A stretch of 64,000 nt of DNA, from NCBI RefSeq assembly GCF_000368085.1, contig NZ_KB849239.1, positions 2,060,389 through 2,124,388 of the forward strand, in the 5' to 3' direction. The position numbers were made by a program, and so were the translations under genes. Within the stretch, counting starts at the first letter, position 1, and every line of letters starts with the position of its first letter. Origin of the DNA: Acinetobacter nosocomialis NIPH 2119 (lineage in GTDB: Bacteria > Pseudomonadota > Gammaproteobacteria > Pseudomonadales > Moraxellaceae). The notes below the pieces were generated by a model. The model saw only the letters and a program-made list of their open reading frames with translations. It searched no databases and was not told where the DNA came from. Below, piece after piece: positions 1 to 8,740 of this stretch.

Positions 1-161
1 GTGAACTCAAACGACTTTTAAAAAATGCACAACCGCCAGTTATTTTAGAAAATGTAGGTCATATGCCGATTTTGGAAGCTGAACAACTGGTTATTCAACA
101 ATACGTACCATTTTTACTTAAAGTAGAATCGAATCAGTCAGTAAAAACGGCAACACCTTAA
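1..161 (+). CDS. C-terminal end of an alpha/beta-fold hydrolase (partial)
   Basis: The reading frame is open from the left edge and stops with TAA at 159-161. The last 52 residues contain an N-V-G-H-M-P segment followed by an amphipathic helix, typical of the loop that carries the catalytic histidine near the end of alpha/beta hydrolases. Only the tail is in the window, so the nucleophile, substrate and start cannot be judged. It lies 26 bp before the next gene on the same strand, which suggests cotranscription. The family call rests on this one motif and is moderately sure. Confidence 0.55.
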   Translation, partial: ELKRLLKNAQPPVILENVGHMPILEAEQLVIQQYVPFLLKVESNQSVKTATP

Positions 162-187
162 ATAAAACTTCGGACTTGTGAGACCTT

Positions 188-1195
188 ATGTCTACCCAAC
201 CAATTATTGAAAAACTTATTGAAGCTCATCTAGATTTTTTAGATGAGCAATTTGTTCAGGCTCAGGTGATTCAACAAGAGTTTGAACAGTTTTACCATTG
301 GTTGGGGAGTTGGCAATTACAACACCTTTGGACTTTTGAACAGATTCAACATCTCATTCAAAAGCAGATTTTAGATACCCCCGCTTCTGATTTTCTGATC
401 GAACAAATTGCAGAGCATATTCGCTTCGCCCTGATTCATCCTGCAAATGAGACGGCAACAGTTGAAGATGTTATTCCTGTTTTAACGATTGACCGCATTG
501 CACAGTATGTTGCAAGTAAAGAAGAGCATCGTAAAAAACTGATTAAAACAATTGTAAATAATCCAGCTTTTTCAGCTCTTTTGTCTCAGTTGATTCAACA
601 AACAATGCATGATTATTTAGATGAATCAATGTCAAAACGCGTGCCAGGTGTAGGACGCTTCATGAAAATGGGTAAATCAGTATTAGAAACAGTGACCGAT
701 TCTAATCTGGACGATACCATTAACCATTATTTGCAAAAGAATATTTTAAAACTTAGCCAAATGAGTGAGCGCGTTTTAAACCAACATTTTGACAATGATA
801 AGCTCTATCATTTTCAGGCAAATGTTTGGCACAAAGTTAAAACTATGCCACTTTCTGTTTTAAAAAATTATGTAGAAGTTCAAGATTTAACAAAAACTGT
901 AGGTCTAGGGCATGAAATCTGGGACCACATTCGTCAAACCGATTATCTAAAACAGCAAGTCCACGATGGTATCTATACTTGGTATGTCCGTAATCAGGAA
1001 CGTAGTTTTGACTTACTACTCCGTGACCTCAATATTGATGAAAGTTTGGTGAAGCATGAACTCACCGACTTGCTTGTACCCGTATTACAACAACTCGTTA
1101 CAACAGGACATTTAAGACGCCGTGCCCGTGTGTATTTAGAGAAGTTTTATTATTCTGAAAAAGCTTTAGATATTTTAAATAACAAAGGCGCTTGA
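188..1195 (+). CDS. Conserved protein of unknown function, 335 aa
   Basis: I do not recognise this protein. It is mostly helical by composition, hydrophilic, rich in Gln, His and Leu, with no signal peptide, lipobox or clear membrane segment, so it is probably cytoplasmic. A Gly/Lys/Arg-containing stretch near residues 150-165 (P-G-V-G-R-F-M-K-M-G-K) and a basic segment near residue 310 (R-R-R-A-R) are the most distinctive local features. It follows a hydrolase tail by 26 bp, so the two are probably cotranscribed. The stop codon lies inside the hairpin of a terminator, leaving no 3' untranslated spacer. Confidence 0.6.
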   Translation: MSTQPIIEKLIEAHLDFLDEQFVQAQVIQQEFEQFYHWLGSWQLQHLWTFEQIQHLIQKQILDTPASDFLIEQIAEHIRFALIHPANETATVEDVIPVLTIDRIAQYVASKEEHRKKLIKTIVNNPAFSALLSQLIQQTMHDYLDESMSKRVPGVGRFMKMGKSVLETVTDSNLDDTINHYLQKNILKLSQMSERVLNQHFDNDKLYHFQANVWHKVKTMPLSVLKNYVEVQDLTKTVGLGHEIWDHIRQTDYLKQQVHDGIYTWYVRNQERSFDLLLRDLNIDESLVKHELTDLLVPVLQQLVTTGHLRRRARVYLEKFYYSEKALDILNNKGA

Positions 1196-1207
1196 AGCGC
1201 CTTTGTT
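1181..1207 (+). terminator. Hairpin terminator overlapping the stop of the 335-aa gene
   Basis: An 11-bp GC-containing stem (1181-1191 with 1197-1207) and a 5-nt loop are followed by a short T-rich run. The TGA stop at 1193-1195 is in the loop. It separates this gene from the convergent TonB receptor. Confidence 0.8.
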
Positions 1208-1218
1208 ACTTTTATTGA

Positions 1219-3483
1219 TTAGAAAGAATATTTTAAAGAAGCGTAATAAGCTCGACCTGGCTCATTATAAGTTTGGCTAATAGAATTACTGTCTCTTAAA
1301 ATTTGTTTATCAAATAGATTACTTACACCAACGCGTGTACTTATATTGTCTGAAAATTTATAACCGACATTAATTCCAGCAATACTATAGCTTTTTACAG
1401 TACTTGGCTTAAGCGCAGAATTCGCACCTCCTGAACCTATACCAGATTCAAGTCTATTTTCTGCAAACTGGCGTGATTTTTGACGACCATATTGAGTAAA
1501 TACAAAATTTACATCTAACTGATCCGTAATGTCATAATCAAAAATTGAGTTAATCGTATAGTTTGGTACTAAAGATAATGGGTTCCCTGTTTGTTTATCT
1601 TTCGAATCCATCATATAAGTAAAGTTGTTAGTCCAGCGGATATCACCAAAGTCTAATCCTAAGCTTCCCTCAAAACCTTGAATTAGAGCTTTAGGCGTAT
1701 TTTCCCAACGCAGAATATTCCACTTCGTATTCGTCACAGCTCCTGTATTTGCATTCGTACTTGAACCATCAACTGTTCCGACAACATTTGTACCAGCCAC
1801 AATTTTATCTTTATAGTCATTACGGAACCAAGTTAAGCTCGCATTCACGATATCTTTGTGAAACTGAATACCGAGCTCTTTGTTTACCGATGTTTCAGGT
1901 TTTAAATCGCCATTACCTTGTAACAAACAACGTGAATCAATATTGGCTGGACAACCATTACCATTTGTACTTAATAAATACCCTTCGGCATTTTGATACA
2001 TATTTGGTGCTTTATAAGCTTTTGCTACCCCACCTTTTAAAGTGAAATAATCGTTAAGTCTTTGGGTAATATTTAAGCTTGGACTCCAGTTAGAACCAGA
2101 TTTACTATGGTCATCAAAACGTAAGCCTAATACAACATCTGTGCTGTCTGTAACTTTCAGGTTATCTTCAATATATGCAGAAGCAATACGTGATTCCATT
2201 TTACTACGATCACCTTTCGCCAATTGATCGCCATAACCTGAACCACTGCTGTCTTTACCTTGCGTTGTCGAGACATTATCTTTAAATTTGTCTTCAACCC
2301 ATTCGGTACCTACAGTTAATACTTGGGGTACATAGTATTCGAAAGGAATATTAGCCTCACCGTTAAAGCGAAGAGTTTCTAAACGTGAGGTGGCTTTATC
2401 ATCAAGGTTATTAATTTTTCCTTCTACACTCCCCGCTAAACCTTCAGGTAGACGTTTGTTATGCGTTTTATCATATTGAGCAACGAGTTTACTTTTACCC
2501 CAAGACCAATCGCCCTCGTGCGTTACCGCATAGCTATCACGATACATGGTATTGGTTTCTTTACCGATGAGCTGCGAAAGAATTGCATCTGCTTCTGCGT
2601 TTGCATTTAACTGAGAGTCGCCAGAATAAATATTACCTTGTTTGCTAGAAGAAACATCGAACAAGACAGTTTGTTGGTCTGTTGCCTGCCAAGCTAAACG
2701 GCCTGAAATATCTTTATTTTTAACACCTTCACGGCCAGCTGCTGTACTACCAATAGATTTATTAATATCAACATCGTCAGCTTCCGTTTTATTGTAATTA
2801 CCATATAAACGATAAGACAAAACGTCTTTAATTAATGGCCCACTTACATTAAAACCAACACGATTTGATGAACCTTCTTTGGAGTCTTCAGGCTGTGAAG
2901 TATAGAACTCTACTGAACCATGAGTTTCATTAGTTACTTTTTTAGTAATGATGTTAACCACACCACCAGCAGCACCTGAGCCATATCGAGCAGCTGCTGG
3001 TCCGCGTAAAACTTCGATCGACTCGATTGCTTCTGCTGGTACCCAGTTTGAGTCGCCTCGTGTATCACGCTCTCCTTTCCAGCCATAACGGACTGAGTTA
3101 CGAGAGTTAATTGGTTTACCGTCCACTAAAATAAGTGTGTTTTCAGGCCCCATTCCACGAATATCAATTTGTCTATTATTACCACGCTGCCCTGTTGCGC
3201 TATTGCCTGTCAGGTTGACACCTGGCATACGACGTACATAGTCAGAAATATCATTACGAACTGGTAGTTTTTCTAAATCTTCTTTGGTAATAACCGATAC
3301 ACCAAGCGATTGCTTCACTTGCTCTTCCGCTGTTACGAAAATTGTTTCCAATTTCACAGGTTCAGCAGGCTTTTCTAATGTTTGTTCAGCTTGTTCTTGC
3401 TCATTTTGTGCGGCAAAAGCCATAGACATCATACTTGCCAGTACTGAAACAGAAAGCACTGACTGGATAATACGCTTCGACAT
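1219..3483 (-). CDS. pirA: TonB-dependent catecholate siderophore receptor (PirA/FepA type)
   Basis: This is an outer-membrane gated barrel that imports ferric catecholate siderophores with TonB-ExbBD energy. The sequence shows a signal peptide ending near A-F-A-A, a TonB-box-like segment (E-T-I-F-V-T-A), a plug domain at roughly residues 45-185 with the family phrases R-G-M-G-P-E-N-T-L and V-L-R-G-P-A-A-A-R-Y-G, and a long barrel ending in an aromatic residue (Y-S-F). About 754 aa fits the FepA/PfeA/PirA group. The upstream alternative start is a TTG; I chose the ATG at 3483 because a G-rich ribosome-binding site lies just before it. A Fur box sits about 90 bp upstream, so iron repression is likely. 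PirA rather than another FepA homologue is an inference from resemblance. Confidence 0.85.
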   Translation of the reverse strand: MSKRIIQSVLSVSVLASMMSMAFAAQNEQEQAEQTLEKPAEPVKLETIFVTAEEQVKQSLGVSVITKEDLEKLPVRNDISDYVRRMPGVNLTGNSATGQRGNNRQIDIRGMGPENTLILVDGKPINSRNSVRYGWKGERDTRGDSNWVPAEAIESIEVLRGPAAARYGSGAAGGVVNIITKKVTNETHGSVEFYTSQPEDSKEGSSNRVGFNVSGPLIKDVLSYRLYGNYNKTEADDVDINKSIGSTAAGREGVKNKDISGRLAWQATDQQTVLFDVSSSKQGNIYSGDSQLNANAEADAILSQLIGKETNTMYRDSYAVTHEGDWSWGKSKLVAQYDKTHNKRLPEGLAGSVEGKINNLDDKATSRLETLRFNGEANIPFEYYVPQVLTVGTEWVEDKFKDNVSTTQGKDSSGSGYGDQLAKGDRSKMESRIASAYIEDNLKVTDSTDVVLGLRFDDHSKSGSNWSPSLNITQRLNDYFTLKGGVAKAYKAPNMYQNAEGYLLSTNGNGCPANIDSRCLLQGNGDLKPETSVNKELGIQFHKDIVNASLTWFRNDYKDKIVAGTNVVGTVDGSSTNANTGAVTNTKWNILRWENTPKALIQGFEGSLGLDFGDIRWTNNFTYMMDSKDKQTGNPLSLVPNYTINSIFDYDITDQLDVNFVFTQYGRQKSRQFAENRLESGIGSGGANSALKPSTVKSYSIAGINVGYKFSDNISTRVGVSNLFDKQILRDSNSISQTYNEPGRAYYASLKYSF

Positions 3484-3570
3484 AAGTATTCCCAATATAT
3501 TGATTTATTAAACATCTCTCATTTTCTGTTTCGCATTGTAACAAAGATAAATAAAATTACAAATGATATT

Positions 3571-3589
3571 GATAATAATTATCATTATT
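3571..3589 (-). promoter_or_regulatory. Fur box upstream of pirA
   Basis: The 19-bp segment reads GATAATAATTATCATTATT, close to the classical Fur consensus built from GATAAT hexamers and nearly palindromic; adjacent bases add a further hexamer-like TGATATT. It is about 90 bp upstream of the pirA ATG, in the expected promoter region. Site and spacing are seen; Fur control is inferred. Confidence 0.8.
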
Positions 3590-3602
3590 CATATTGAGTA
3601 AT

Positions 3603-3630
3603 AAAAAAACCTCATTTCGAGGCTTTTTTA
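3603..3630 (-). terminator. Terminator downstream of nfuA
   Basis: A short CCTC/GAGG stem is extended by A-tract/T-tract pairing, giving a poly-U run on either strand. It lies just beyond the nfuA stop at 3653. Confidence 0.7.
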
Positions 3631-3652
3631 TTTCACTTTTCAAATAATTTAA

Positions 3653-4291
3653 TTATTTGAAATAAGCACCTTCTGCTTGCGTATGGTCTGTTTGGTCAAC
3701 TACACGTTGTAGTTCAGGAATGTGTTCTCTTAACGTTGTTTCTACACCTTGTTTCAAGGTTACATCAATTGCAGAACAACCTTGGCAACCACCACCGAAC
3801 TTCAATACAGCAGTTAAGCCATGTTCAGGATCATCTTGCACTTCAACTAAGCTACAGTTACCGCCGTGTCCTGCAAGACCTGGATTAATTTCCGCTTGAA
3901 GTACATAAGTAATACGCTCTTCAATTGATGCATCTGGCCCTACACGCGGCACTTTAGAGTTTGGTGCACGGAAAGTTAGCTGACCACCGAAACGATCTTT
4001 GTTGTAGTCAATAACAGCGTCTAAAAGATATGGAATAGACGGCGCATCAATGTATGCAGGGAAATCAGGATAGTCCTGTTTATAGTCCGTTGGCACCACT
4101 TCTTCTGGTGCACTATATGCCATACAGCACTCTGCACGTGGTGTACCCGGATGTTCAACAAAAATTCGAACGCCAATTCCCGGAGTATTTTGCTTCGCCA
4201 ATAATTCGTGCAAATACTCTTGTGCAGATGGTGTAATCAAAAGGTTCGGAATTTCTTCTGCAACAGCAGTGTTGGTGTTCTCAGTCGACAT
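3653..4291 (-). CDS. nfuA: Fe-S biogenesis protein NfuA
   Basis: NfuA is a cytoplasmic carrier that receives a [4Fe-4S] cluster and passes it to apo-enzymes, especially under oxidative or iron stress. The N-terminal part (about residues 15-110) is the degenerate A-type carrier domain, and the C-terminal part (about 120-200) is the Nfu domain with the cluster-binding C169-x-x-C172 in a G-G-G-C-Q-G-C-S context. The 212-aa length is usual for gammaproteobacterial NfuA (about 190-200 aa). A longer frame begins with TTG at 4306, but the ATG at 4291 has a GAGGA ribosome-binding site inside that extension, so I use it. Its position behind a Fur-regulated receptor may be coincidental. Confidence 0.93.
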   Translation of the reverse strand: MSTENTNTAVAEEIPNLLITPSAQEYLHELLAKQNTPGIGVRIFVEHPGTPRAECCMAYSAPEEVVPTDYKQDYPDFPAYIDAPSIPYLLDAVIDYNKDRFGGQLTFRAPNSKVPRVGPDASIEERITYVLQAEINPGLAGHGGNCSLVEVQDDPEHGLTAVLKFGGGCQGCSAIDVTLKQGVETTLREHIPELQRVVDQTDHTQAEGAYFK

Positions 4292-4449
4292 AACAATATT
4301 CCTCAAGCTGATGCCTTTATATTAACCGAAGATGAGGTGGATTTAAAAAAAATCAACTAAATTTGTCGGATTTATACACAACGGGGTTTCAAGTTGTATT
4401 TTTAATGGCATTATTGACCTCAGTATTGATCATTTTTTAAATATTTCTT

Positions 4450-5067
4450 ATGTTGCATTTGCCGTTTAACCATACCATTACCCTTATTATTATTACGGTC
4501 ATTATCTCTTTACTTGCTTTTAGCAATCAAAACGTTATGAACCGCCTAATCTTTTGGCCGCCTGCGATGCAACGTGGACAATTTGATCGCTTCATCACAC
4601 ATGGCTTTATTCACGCAGATGGTACTCATTTACTCTTTAATATGATTACCCTGTTTTTCTTTGGCAGCATCATTGAAAGTTTTTATCGCCAATATTTTTA
4701 TGACATGGGTTTTGTGTTGTTCTATTTGGGCGGGTTAATTTTTGCGATTTTACCAAGCTATTTACAACATAAAAATGATGCAAATTGGGCAAGTCTTGGA
4801 GCTTCAGGAGCCGTATCTGCGGTTTTATTTGCCTATATCCTGTTTCAGCCATGGAAACTGATTTTTGTATTTTTTATTCCAGTACCCGCTATTATTTTTG
4901 CAGTTCTTTATGTTGCTTATAGCATTTGGGCAGGTAAACGTGGCAATACACATATCAATCATAGTGCCCATTTATGGGGTGCAGCTTACGGCGTAATTGT
5001 AACAATTTTGATTGAACCGCGAGTGATTCCACATTTCTTAGATCAACTTACCCGCTTACCGTTTTAA
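4450..5067 (+). CDS. Rhomboid-family intramembrane serine protease
   Basis: An inner-membrane protease that cleaves transmembrane helices of client proteins. About six hydrophobic segments are visible. The catalytic dyad is intact: Ser119 in G-A-S-G and His174 in the H-S-A-H-L-W-G segment. His60 and Asn64 in H-L-L-F-N match the oxyanion-hole residues of E. coli GlpG. At 205 aa it is a minimal rhomboid core with no cytosolic N-terminal domain. It is divergent from nfuA with about 160 bp between them and has its own terminator, so it is probably monocistronic. The substrate is unknown. Confidence 0.9.
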   Translation: MLHLPFNHTITLIIITVIISLLAFSNQNVMNRLIFWPPAMQRGQFDRFITHGFIHADGTHLLFNMITLFFFGSIIESFYRQYFYDMGFVLFYLGGLIFAILPSYLQHKNDANWASLGASGAVSAVLFAYILFQPWKLIFVFFIPVPAIIFAVLYVAYSIWAGKRGNTHINHSAHLWGAAYGVIVTILIEPRVIPHFLDQLTRLPF

Positions 5068-5080
5068 ACTTAATATTTTT

Positions 5081-5110
5081 GAAAAGCCCGATATGGGCTT
5101 TTCTTTTTTT
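5081..5110 (+). terminator. Terminator of the rhomboid gene
   Basis: Perfect 9-bp stem GAAAAGCCC/GGGCTTTTC (5081-5089 with 5095-5103), loop GATAT, followed by seven T. Confidence 0.9.
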
Positions 5111-5236
5111 CTCATTTATTTATCACGATAAATTCTCAGATATTTTTCTGATTTTCTTTGATCAATTCCTTGTTTTGATTGCAAAAACCATCTGATTAAA
5201 CTCAAGCACAATTCTTTTAATAATTCAGATGATACA

Positions 5237-6913
5237 ATGAAGTACAAAGCACTTTTATCTAGTCTTTCCATTGCTTTATTTAGCTTATCTTTAGCTGGTT
5301 GTAACGATAATGATTCACAAGAAACCACGGTAAGTACTCCAAAGCAGCCCAATATTTTATTTATTATGGCTGATGACTTAGGCTATTCAGATTTAGGAGC
5401 ATTTGGTGGTGAAATTCATACGCCTAATATTGATAGTTTGGCGCAAGAAGGTCGACTTTTAACGGACTATCATACTGCACCCACTTGTTCCCCTACTCGC
5501 TCACAACTTATTTCAGGAACTGATCATCACCTAGCAGGCATAGGTGCTATGGCAGAGCTTACACCAGACCATTTAAAAGGCCAGCCAGGTTACGAAGGCT
5601 ATTTAAATGAACGCTCTTTATCAATTGCGCAGGTGCTCAAAGACAATGGTTATCGGACATATATTAGTGGTAAATGGCATTTGGGGCTAACTCCTGAAAC
5701 CAATGCTCATGCCAAAGGTTTTGACCATTCATTTACCTTATTACAAGGTTTAGACCATCACTTTAAACAAGCTCCAAGCGCGTTTAAACGAAATTCAACC
5801 TATACCGAAGATGGGCAAATTATTCCAATTTCAGCATTACCTGATGACTTTTTCTCGACCAATTATTTTACCGATAAATTGCTGAGCTATTTAGAATCAG
5901 GTAAAAATAGCGGTAAGCCATTCTTTGCTTATGCTGCCTATACAGCACCTCACTGGCCTATACAGGCTCCAGCAGAATACCGTGACAAATATCGTGGCGT
6001 TTACGATGTCGGTTATGACGCCATTAGAAAAGCACGTATAGCACGCCAAAAACAGCTTGGAATTATTCCAGCAAACTTTGAAGCAGCAGAACCAATCGCC
6101 ACTCAAAATGCACCACAAAAATATGGAAAATGGGAAGAGTTAACAGCTGAGCAGAAAGCACTTGAAGCCCGTAAAATGGAAATCTACGCAGGTATGGTAG
6201 AAAATCTTGATGCAAATGTAGGCCGAATTATCCAATACCTAAAACAAAATAATCTTTATGAAAATACTTTAATTTTCTTTGTTTCTGACAATGGTGCAGA
6301 AGGTTTCATTCGTGGTGGGTATGGCAGTGAATCTGGTTTTGATAATTCTGTAGCAAACGTAGGCACCCCTACTTCTTACCACTATATTGGACCACGTTGG
6401 GCTGAAGTCAGCGCGGCACCTTTTCATTTATGGAAAGATACAGCTGGCGAAGGTGCAACTACAGCTCCTGCTATTGTGAAATTACCAAATCAGAAAAAAG
6501 CTGAAGAAACCAATCATAGCTTCGCATCTGTACTCGATGTTTTTCCAACATTATTAGATTATGCCCATATTCCGGTACCTCAAGGACAATATAAAGGCCG
6601 AACCATTAATACACCAAGTGGTTACTCTTGGAAGTCTGTACTTGAAAATAAATCACAAACTATCCGTCCAGCTAATTTCAGCTTTGCCGATGAATTACAC
6701 GGTAGTAAATATGCTAAACAAGGTGAATGGAAAATTGCACTTCAAGGACGCCCTGAATTAGGATCAGGTTCTTGGGAACTCTATAACATTGCTACTGATC
6801 GTGGTGAAAATCATAATGTTGCGCAGCTTTACCCTGCAAAAGTTCAAGAGCTATTAGCGGTTTATCAGAAATATACTGAGCAAAATGGCGTACAGGAATA
6901 TAACGCCAAATGA
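5237..6913 (+). CDS. Cys-type arylsulfatase, predicted lipoprotein
   Basis: This enzyme should hydrolyse sulfate esters, probably to release sulfate for growth. It begins with a lipoprotein signal (L-S-L-A-G-C, Cys22), so it is predicted to be anchored in the periplasm or outer membrane. The type I sulfatase signature C84-S-P-T-R88 is present, with Cys84 the residue converted to formylglycine. Asp46-Asp47 (A-D-D-L-G-Y) and the later S-D-N-G-A-E segment supply metal ligands. At 558 aa it is in the normal size range. The last four bases (ATGA) overlap the start of the downstream modifying enzyme, so the two are translationally coupled. The natural ester is unknown, and the ribosome-binding site is weak. 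Confidence 0.9.
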   Translation: MKYKALLSSLSIALFSLSLAGCNDNDSQETTVSTPKQPNILFIMADDLGYSDLGAFGGEIHTPNIDSLAQEGRLLTDYHTAPTCSPTRSQLISGTDHHLAGIGAMAELTPDHLKGQPGYEGYLNERSLSIAQVLKDNGYRTYISGKWHLGLTPETNAHAKGFDHSFTLLQGLDHHFKQAPSAFKRNSTYTEDGQIIPISALPDDFFSTNYFTDKLLSYLESGKNSGKPFFAYAAYTAPHWPIQAPAEYRDKYRGVYDVGYDAIRKARIARQKQLGIIPANFEAAEPIATQNAPQKYGKWEELTAEQKALEARKMEIYAGMVENLDANVGRIIQYLKQNNLYENTLIFFVSDNGAEGFIRGGYGSESGFDNSVANVGTPTSYHYIGPRWAEVSAAPFHLWKDTAGEGATTAPAIVKLPNQKKAEETNHSFASVLDVFPTLLDYAHIPVPQGQYKGRTINTPSGYSWKSVLENKSQTIRPANFSFADELHGSKYAKQGEWKIALQGRPELGSGSWELYNIATDRGENHNVAQLYPAKVQELLAVYQKYTEQNGVQEYNAK

Positions 6914-7917
6914 AATTAAAACTGTTTTTGAGTACTACACTCAGCCTGTTATTCATCACAGGCTGTAGTAAGTCTGAACATAAAGCTGACCTGAAAACAG
7001 TTTTACCAAAGCAAGCCATCTCATCGGCTGCTTTGGGTTCTATCGAACAGTGTAAAAGCTATACAGGGCTTCCTACAAACTGGCTTAAAAATACAACCGC
7101 AGGTATGGTATTCATACCAGATGGACAATTTAATTTTGGTTCTGAAAAAGCTTATCCAGATGAACTTAACTTTGGGAAAAAACAACGGGAAGTTAAAGGT
7201 TTCTGGATTGATCAAACTGAAGTCACTGTTGCTCAATTCGCCAGTTTTGTGAAGGCAACTGGTTATATTACCGATGCTGAAAAACAAAAACAGGCTGCTG
7301 TTTTTACTCCAGATCCACGTCATCCCCAACAATGGTGGCAACTCAAATCAGGATATACATGGAAAACTCCAAATGGCAAAAATGGAGCTCTCCCTCCCCC
7401 TCACGAACCTGTAAGGTACGTGACGAAAAATGATGCTGAACATTATGCAGTTTGGCTAGGACGTGATTTACCAACAGAATTAGAATGGGAATACGCCGCT
7501 AAAGCAAACTCAAAAACTGACACACCTTTACACCAAGCACCTACCGATGAACATCAGCATCCACAAGCAAATTACTGGCAAGGCACATTCCCTTTTGAAA
7601 ATTTGAATCACGACCATTTTACTGGTGTTGCTCCTGTCGGCTGTTTTAAATCCAACGGCTTTAAGCTATTCGATATGATTGGAAATGTTTGGGAATGGAC
7701 ATCCTCTCCCTATCAAGGTGCGCATGATCAACATATGGGTAATTATTCTGATTTAAGACAAAAAGAAATGAGCAGCACTCAATATGTGATTAAAGGGGGC
7801 TCATTTTTGTGTGCTGAAAATTACTGTTCACGTTACCGTAATAGTAGTCGCTACCCACAAGATTTTGATTTAGCCGCTACTCATGTAGGTTTTCGTACAA
7901 TTTTACGTACGCCTTAA
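6910..7917 (+). CDS. Formylglycine-generating enzyme (sulfatase activator), predicted lipoprotein
   Basis: FGE oxidises the sulfatase active-site cysteine to C-alpha-formylglycine. The family architecture runs from about residue 65 (M-V-F-I-P-D-G-Q-F) to the C-terminal G-F-R-T-I. The substrate/copper cysteines are both present as Cys301 and Cys306 in G-G-S-F-L-C-A-E-N-Y-C-S-R-Y-R, with the five-residue spacing of human FGE Cys336/Cys341. The unusual feature is an N-terminal lipoprotein signal (L-F-I-T-G-C, Cys19), which places the enzyme outside the cytoplasm together with its sulfatase partner. It overlaps the sulfatase gene by ATGA. No hairpin terminator is obvious after it. Family call is confident; localisation is inferred. 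Confidence 0.88.
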   Translation: MKLKLFLSTTLSLLFITGCSKSEHKADLKTVLPKQAISSAALGSIEQCKSYTGLPTNWLKNTTAGMVFIPDGQFNFGSEKAYPDELNFGKKQREVKGFWIDQTEVTVAQFASFVKATGYITDAEKQKQAAVFTPDPRHPQQWWQLKSGYTWKTPNGKNGALPPPHEPVRYVTKNDAEHYAVWLGRDLPTELEWEYAAKANSKTDTPLHQAPTDEHQHPQANYWQGTFPFENLNHDHFTGVAPVGCFKSNGFKLFDMIGNVWEWTSSPYQGAHDQHMGNYSDLRQKEMSSTQYVIKGGSFLCAENYCSRYRNSSRYPQDFDLAATHVGFRTILRTP

Positions 7918-8034
7918 TCGCTAAAAAAACTAGTTTAGAGTGTTGATATTTCTTAACCAAAAATAGATCGAAAAACAATCTAATAATTTCTATAGTAAAT
8001 AATAAAAGGGAGAATGATAAAAAGAGAGAACAAT

Positions 8035-8199
8035 ATGAAAAAATTTCTAGTTTGTGCAGCAGCAATTTTCACACTATCACTATCAGCTTGTGCAGTTTAT
8101 ACCCCTGCTGGCAGTGTAGTAGTTGATCCGGATTCGCCTTATCACAATCATCCAGGAGATTTTTGTCCACCAGGTCAGGCCAAGAAAGGTCGTTGTTAA
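8035..8199 (+). CDS. Small lipoprotein of unknown function (54 aa)
   Basis: The protein has a lipoprotein signal (L-S-L-S-A-C), then a mature part of only about 35 residues rich in Pro, Asp, His and Gly, with two further cysteines near the end (D-F-C-P-P-G and G-R-C). An upstream in-frame ATG at 8014 exists, but the ATG at 8035 begins a typical M-K-K-F signal peptide and has a purine-rich AGAGA at normal spacing, so I chose it. It follows the sulfatase/FGE pair by about 120 bp on the same strand. Function is not recognised. Confidence 0.65.
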   Translation: MKKFLVCAAAIFTLSLSACAVYTPAGSVVVDPDSPYHNHPGDFCPPGQAKKGRC

Positions 8200-8740
8200 A
8201 AGTTTAGATAGACTATAAGCAAATTAATCTGACTGTTTAGAAAGATGATTTACAGCTTATGTATAGGGCTTCACCCAAAATTAGATGGGGCGAAACTAGA
8301 AAATTATGGTGTAAAAAAATCACCATATCCCCAAGATTTTTAAAAGACAATCTTACGTTGTCTTCCATCTAGTTTCACCCCAATTCTTTCTTATTCCGTT
8401 TGACTTTTCTTATCGTTTAATAAAAAAGTCTAGTTTTTTACTCATCATCGTATCTTTTTTATTGATACATTTTGAACATTTTATCTTCAGCTTAGATCTG
8501 ATGAATTCGCTCTATACAAAATAATCATTTATGTAACGTAAGTCTATAAAAATGTTCTAGAAATGTGAAAAAAAATGAAGTTAAAATGAGATCAAATTAT
8601 CATAAAAATTCACTCAAACCACCTTCATCACAAAAATAATTTAATTTTCATTTTGTCAGTTATTGCCACTCGTTTCTTTTAATTGGCATAGATAATGTAT
8701 ACACCTGTATATTAATACTACCGTCCAAGTGAGATATTTT
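8200..8740. other. Gene-free intergenic stretch (541 bp)
   Basis: I find no convincing ORF here. It contains the nested inverted-repeat structure at 8287-8381 (separate entry), then about 350 bp of very AT-rich DNA up to the next gene. Confidence 0.6.
8287..8381. repeat. Nested inverted repeats forming a three-helix fold
   Basis: The outer arms 8287-8299 and 8369-8381 pair 12 of 13 positions (GGGGCGAAACTAG with CTAGTTTCACCCC). Inside are two hairpins: ATGGTG/CACCAT (8306-8311 with 8321-8326) and AAGACAA/TTGTCTT (8344-8350 with 8358-8364). The result is a three-way junction. The TTCACCC at 8270-8276 could pair instead with GGGCGAA at 8288-8294, so an alternative fold exists. It could be a small RNA, a MITE-like repeat or a protein-binding cruciform; I cannot choose. 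Confidence 0.5.

Noticed and set aside
1749-2045. 98-aa ORF antisense to pirA
   Set aside because: Composition is that of a reverse-frame shadow of a beta-barrel gene (many Tyr, His, Leu); pirA is clearly the real gene.
8267-8384. C4-type antisense RNA or a known riboswitch
   Set aside because: The three-helix layout invited the comparison, but I could not match a conserved core, so I record only the inverted repeats.
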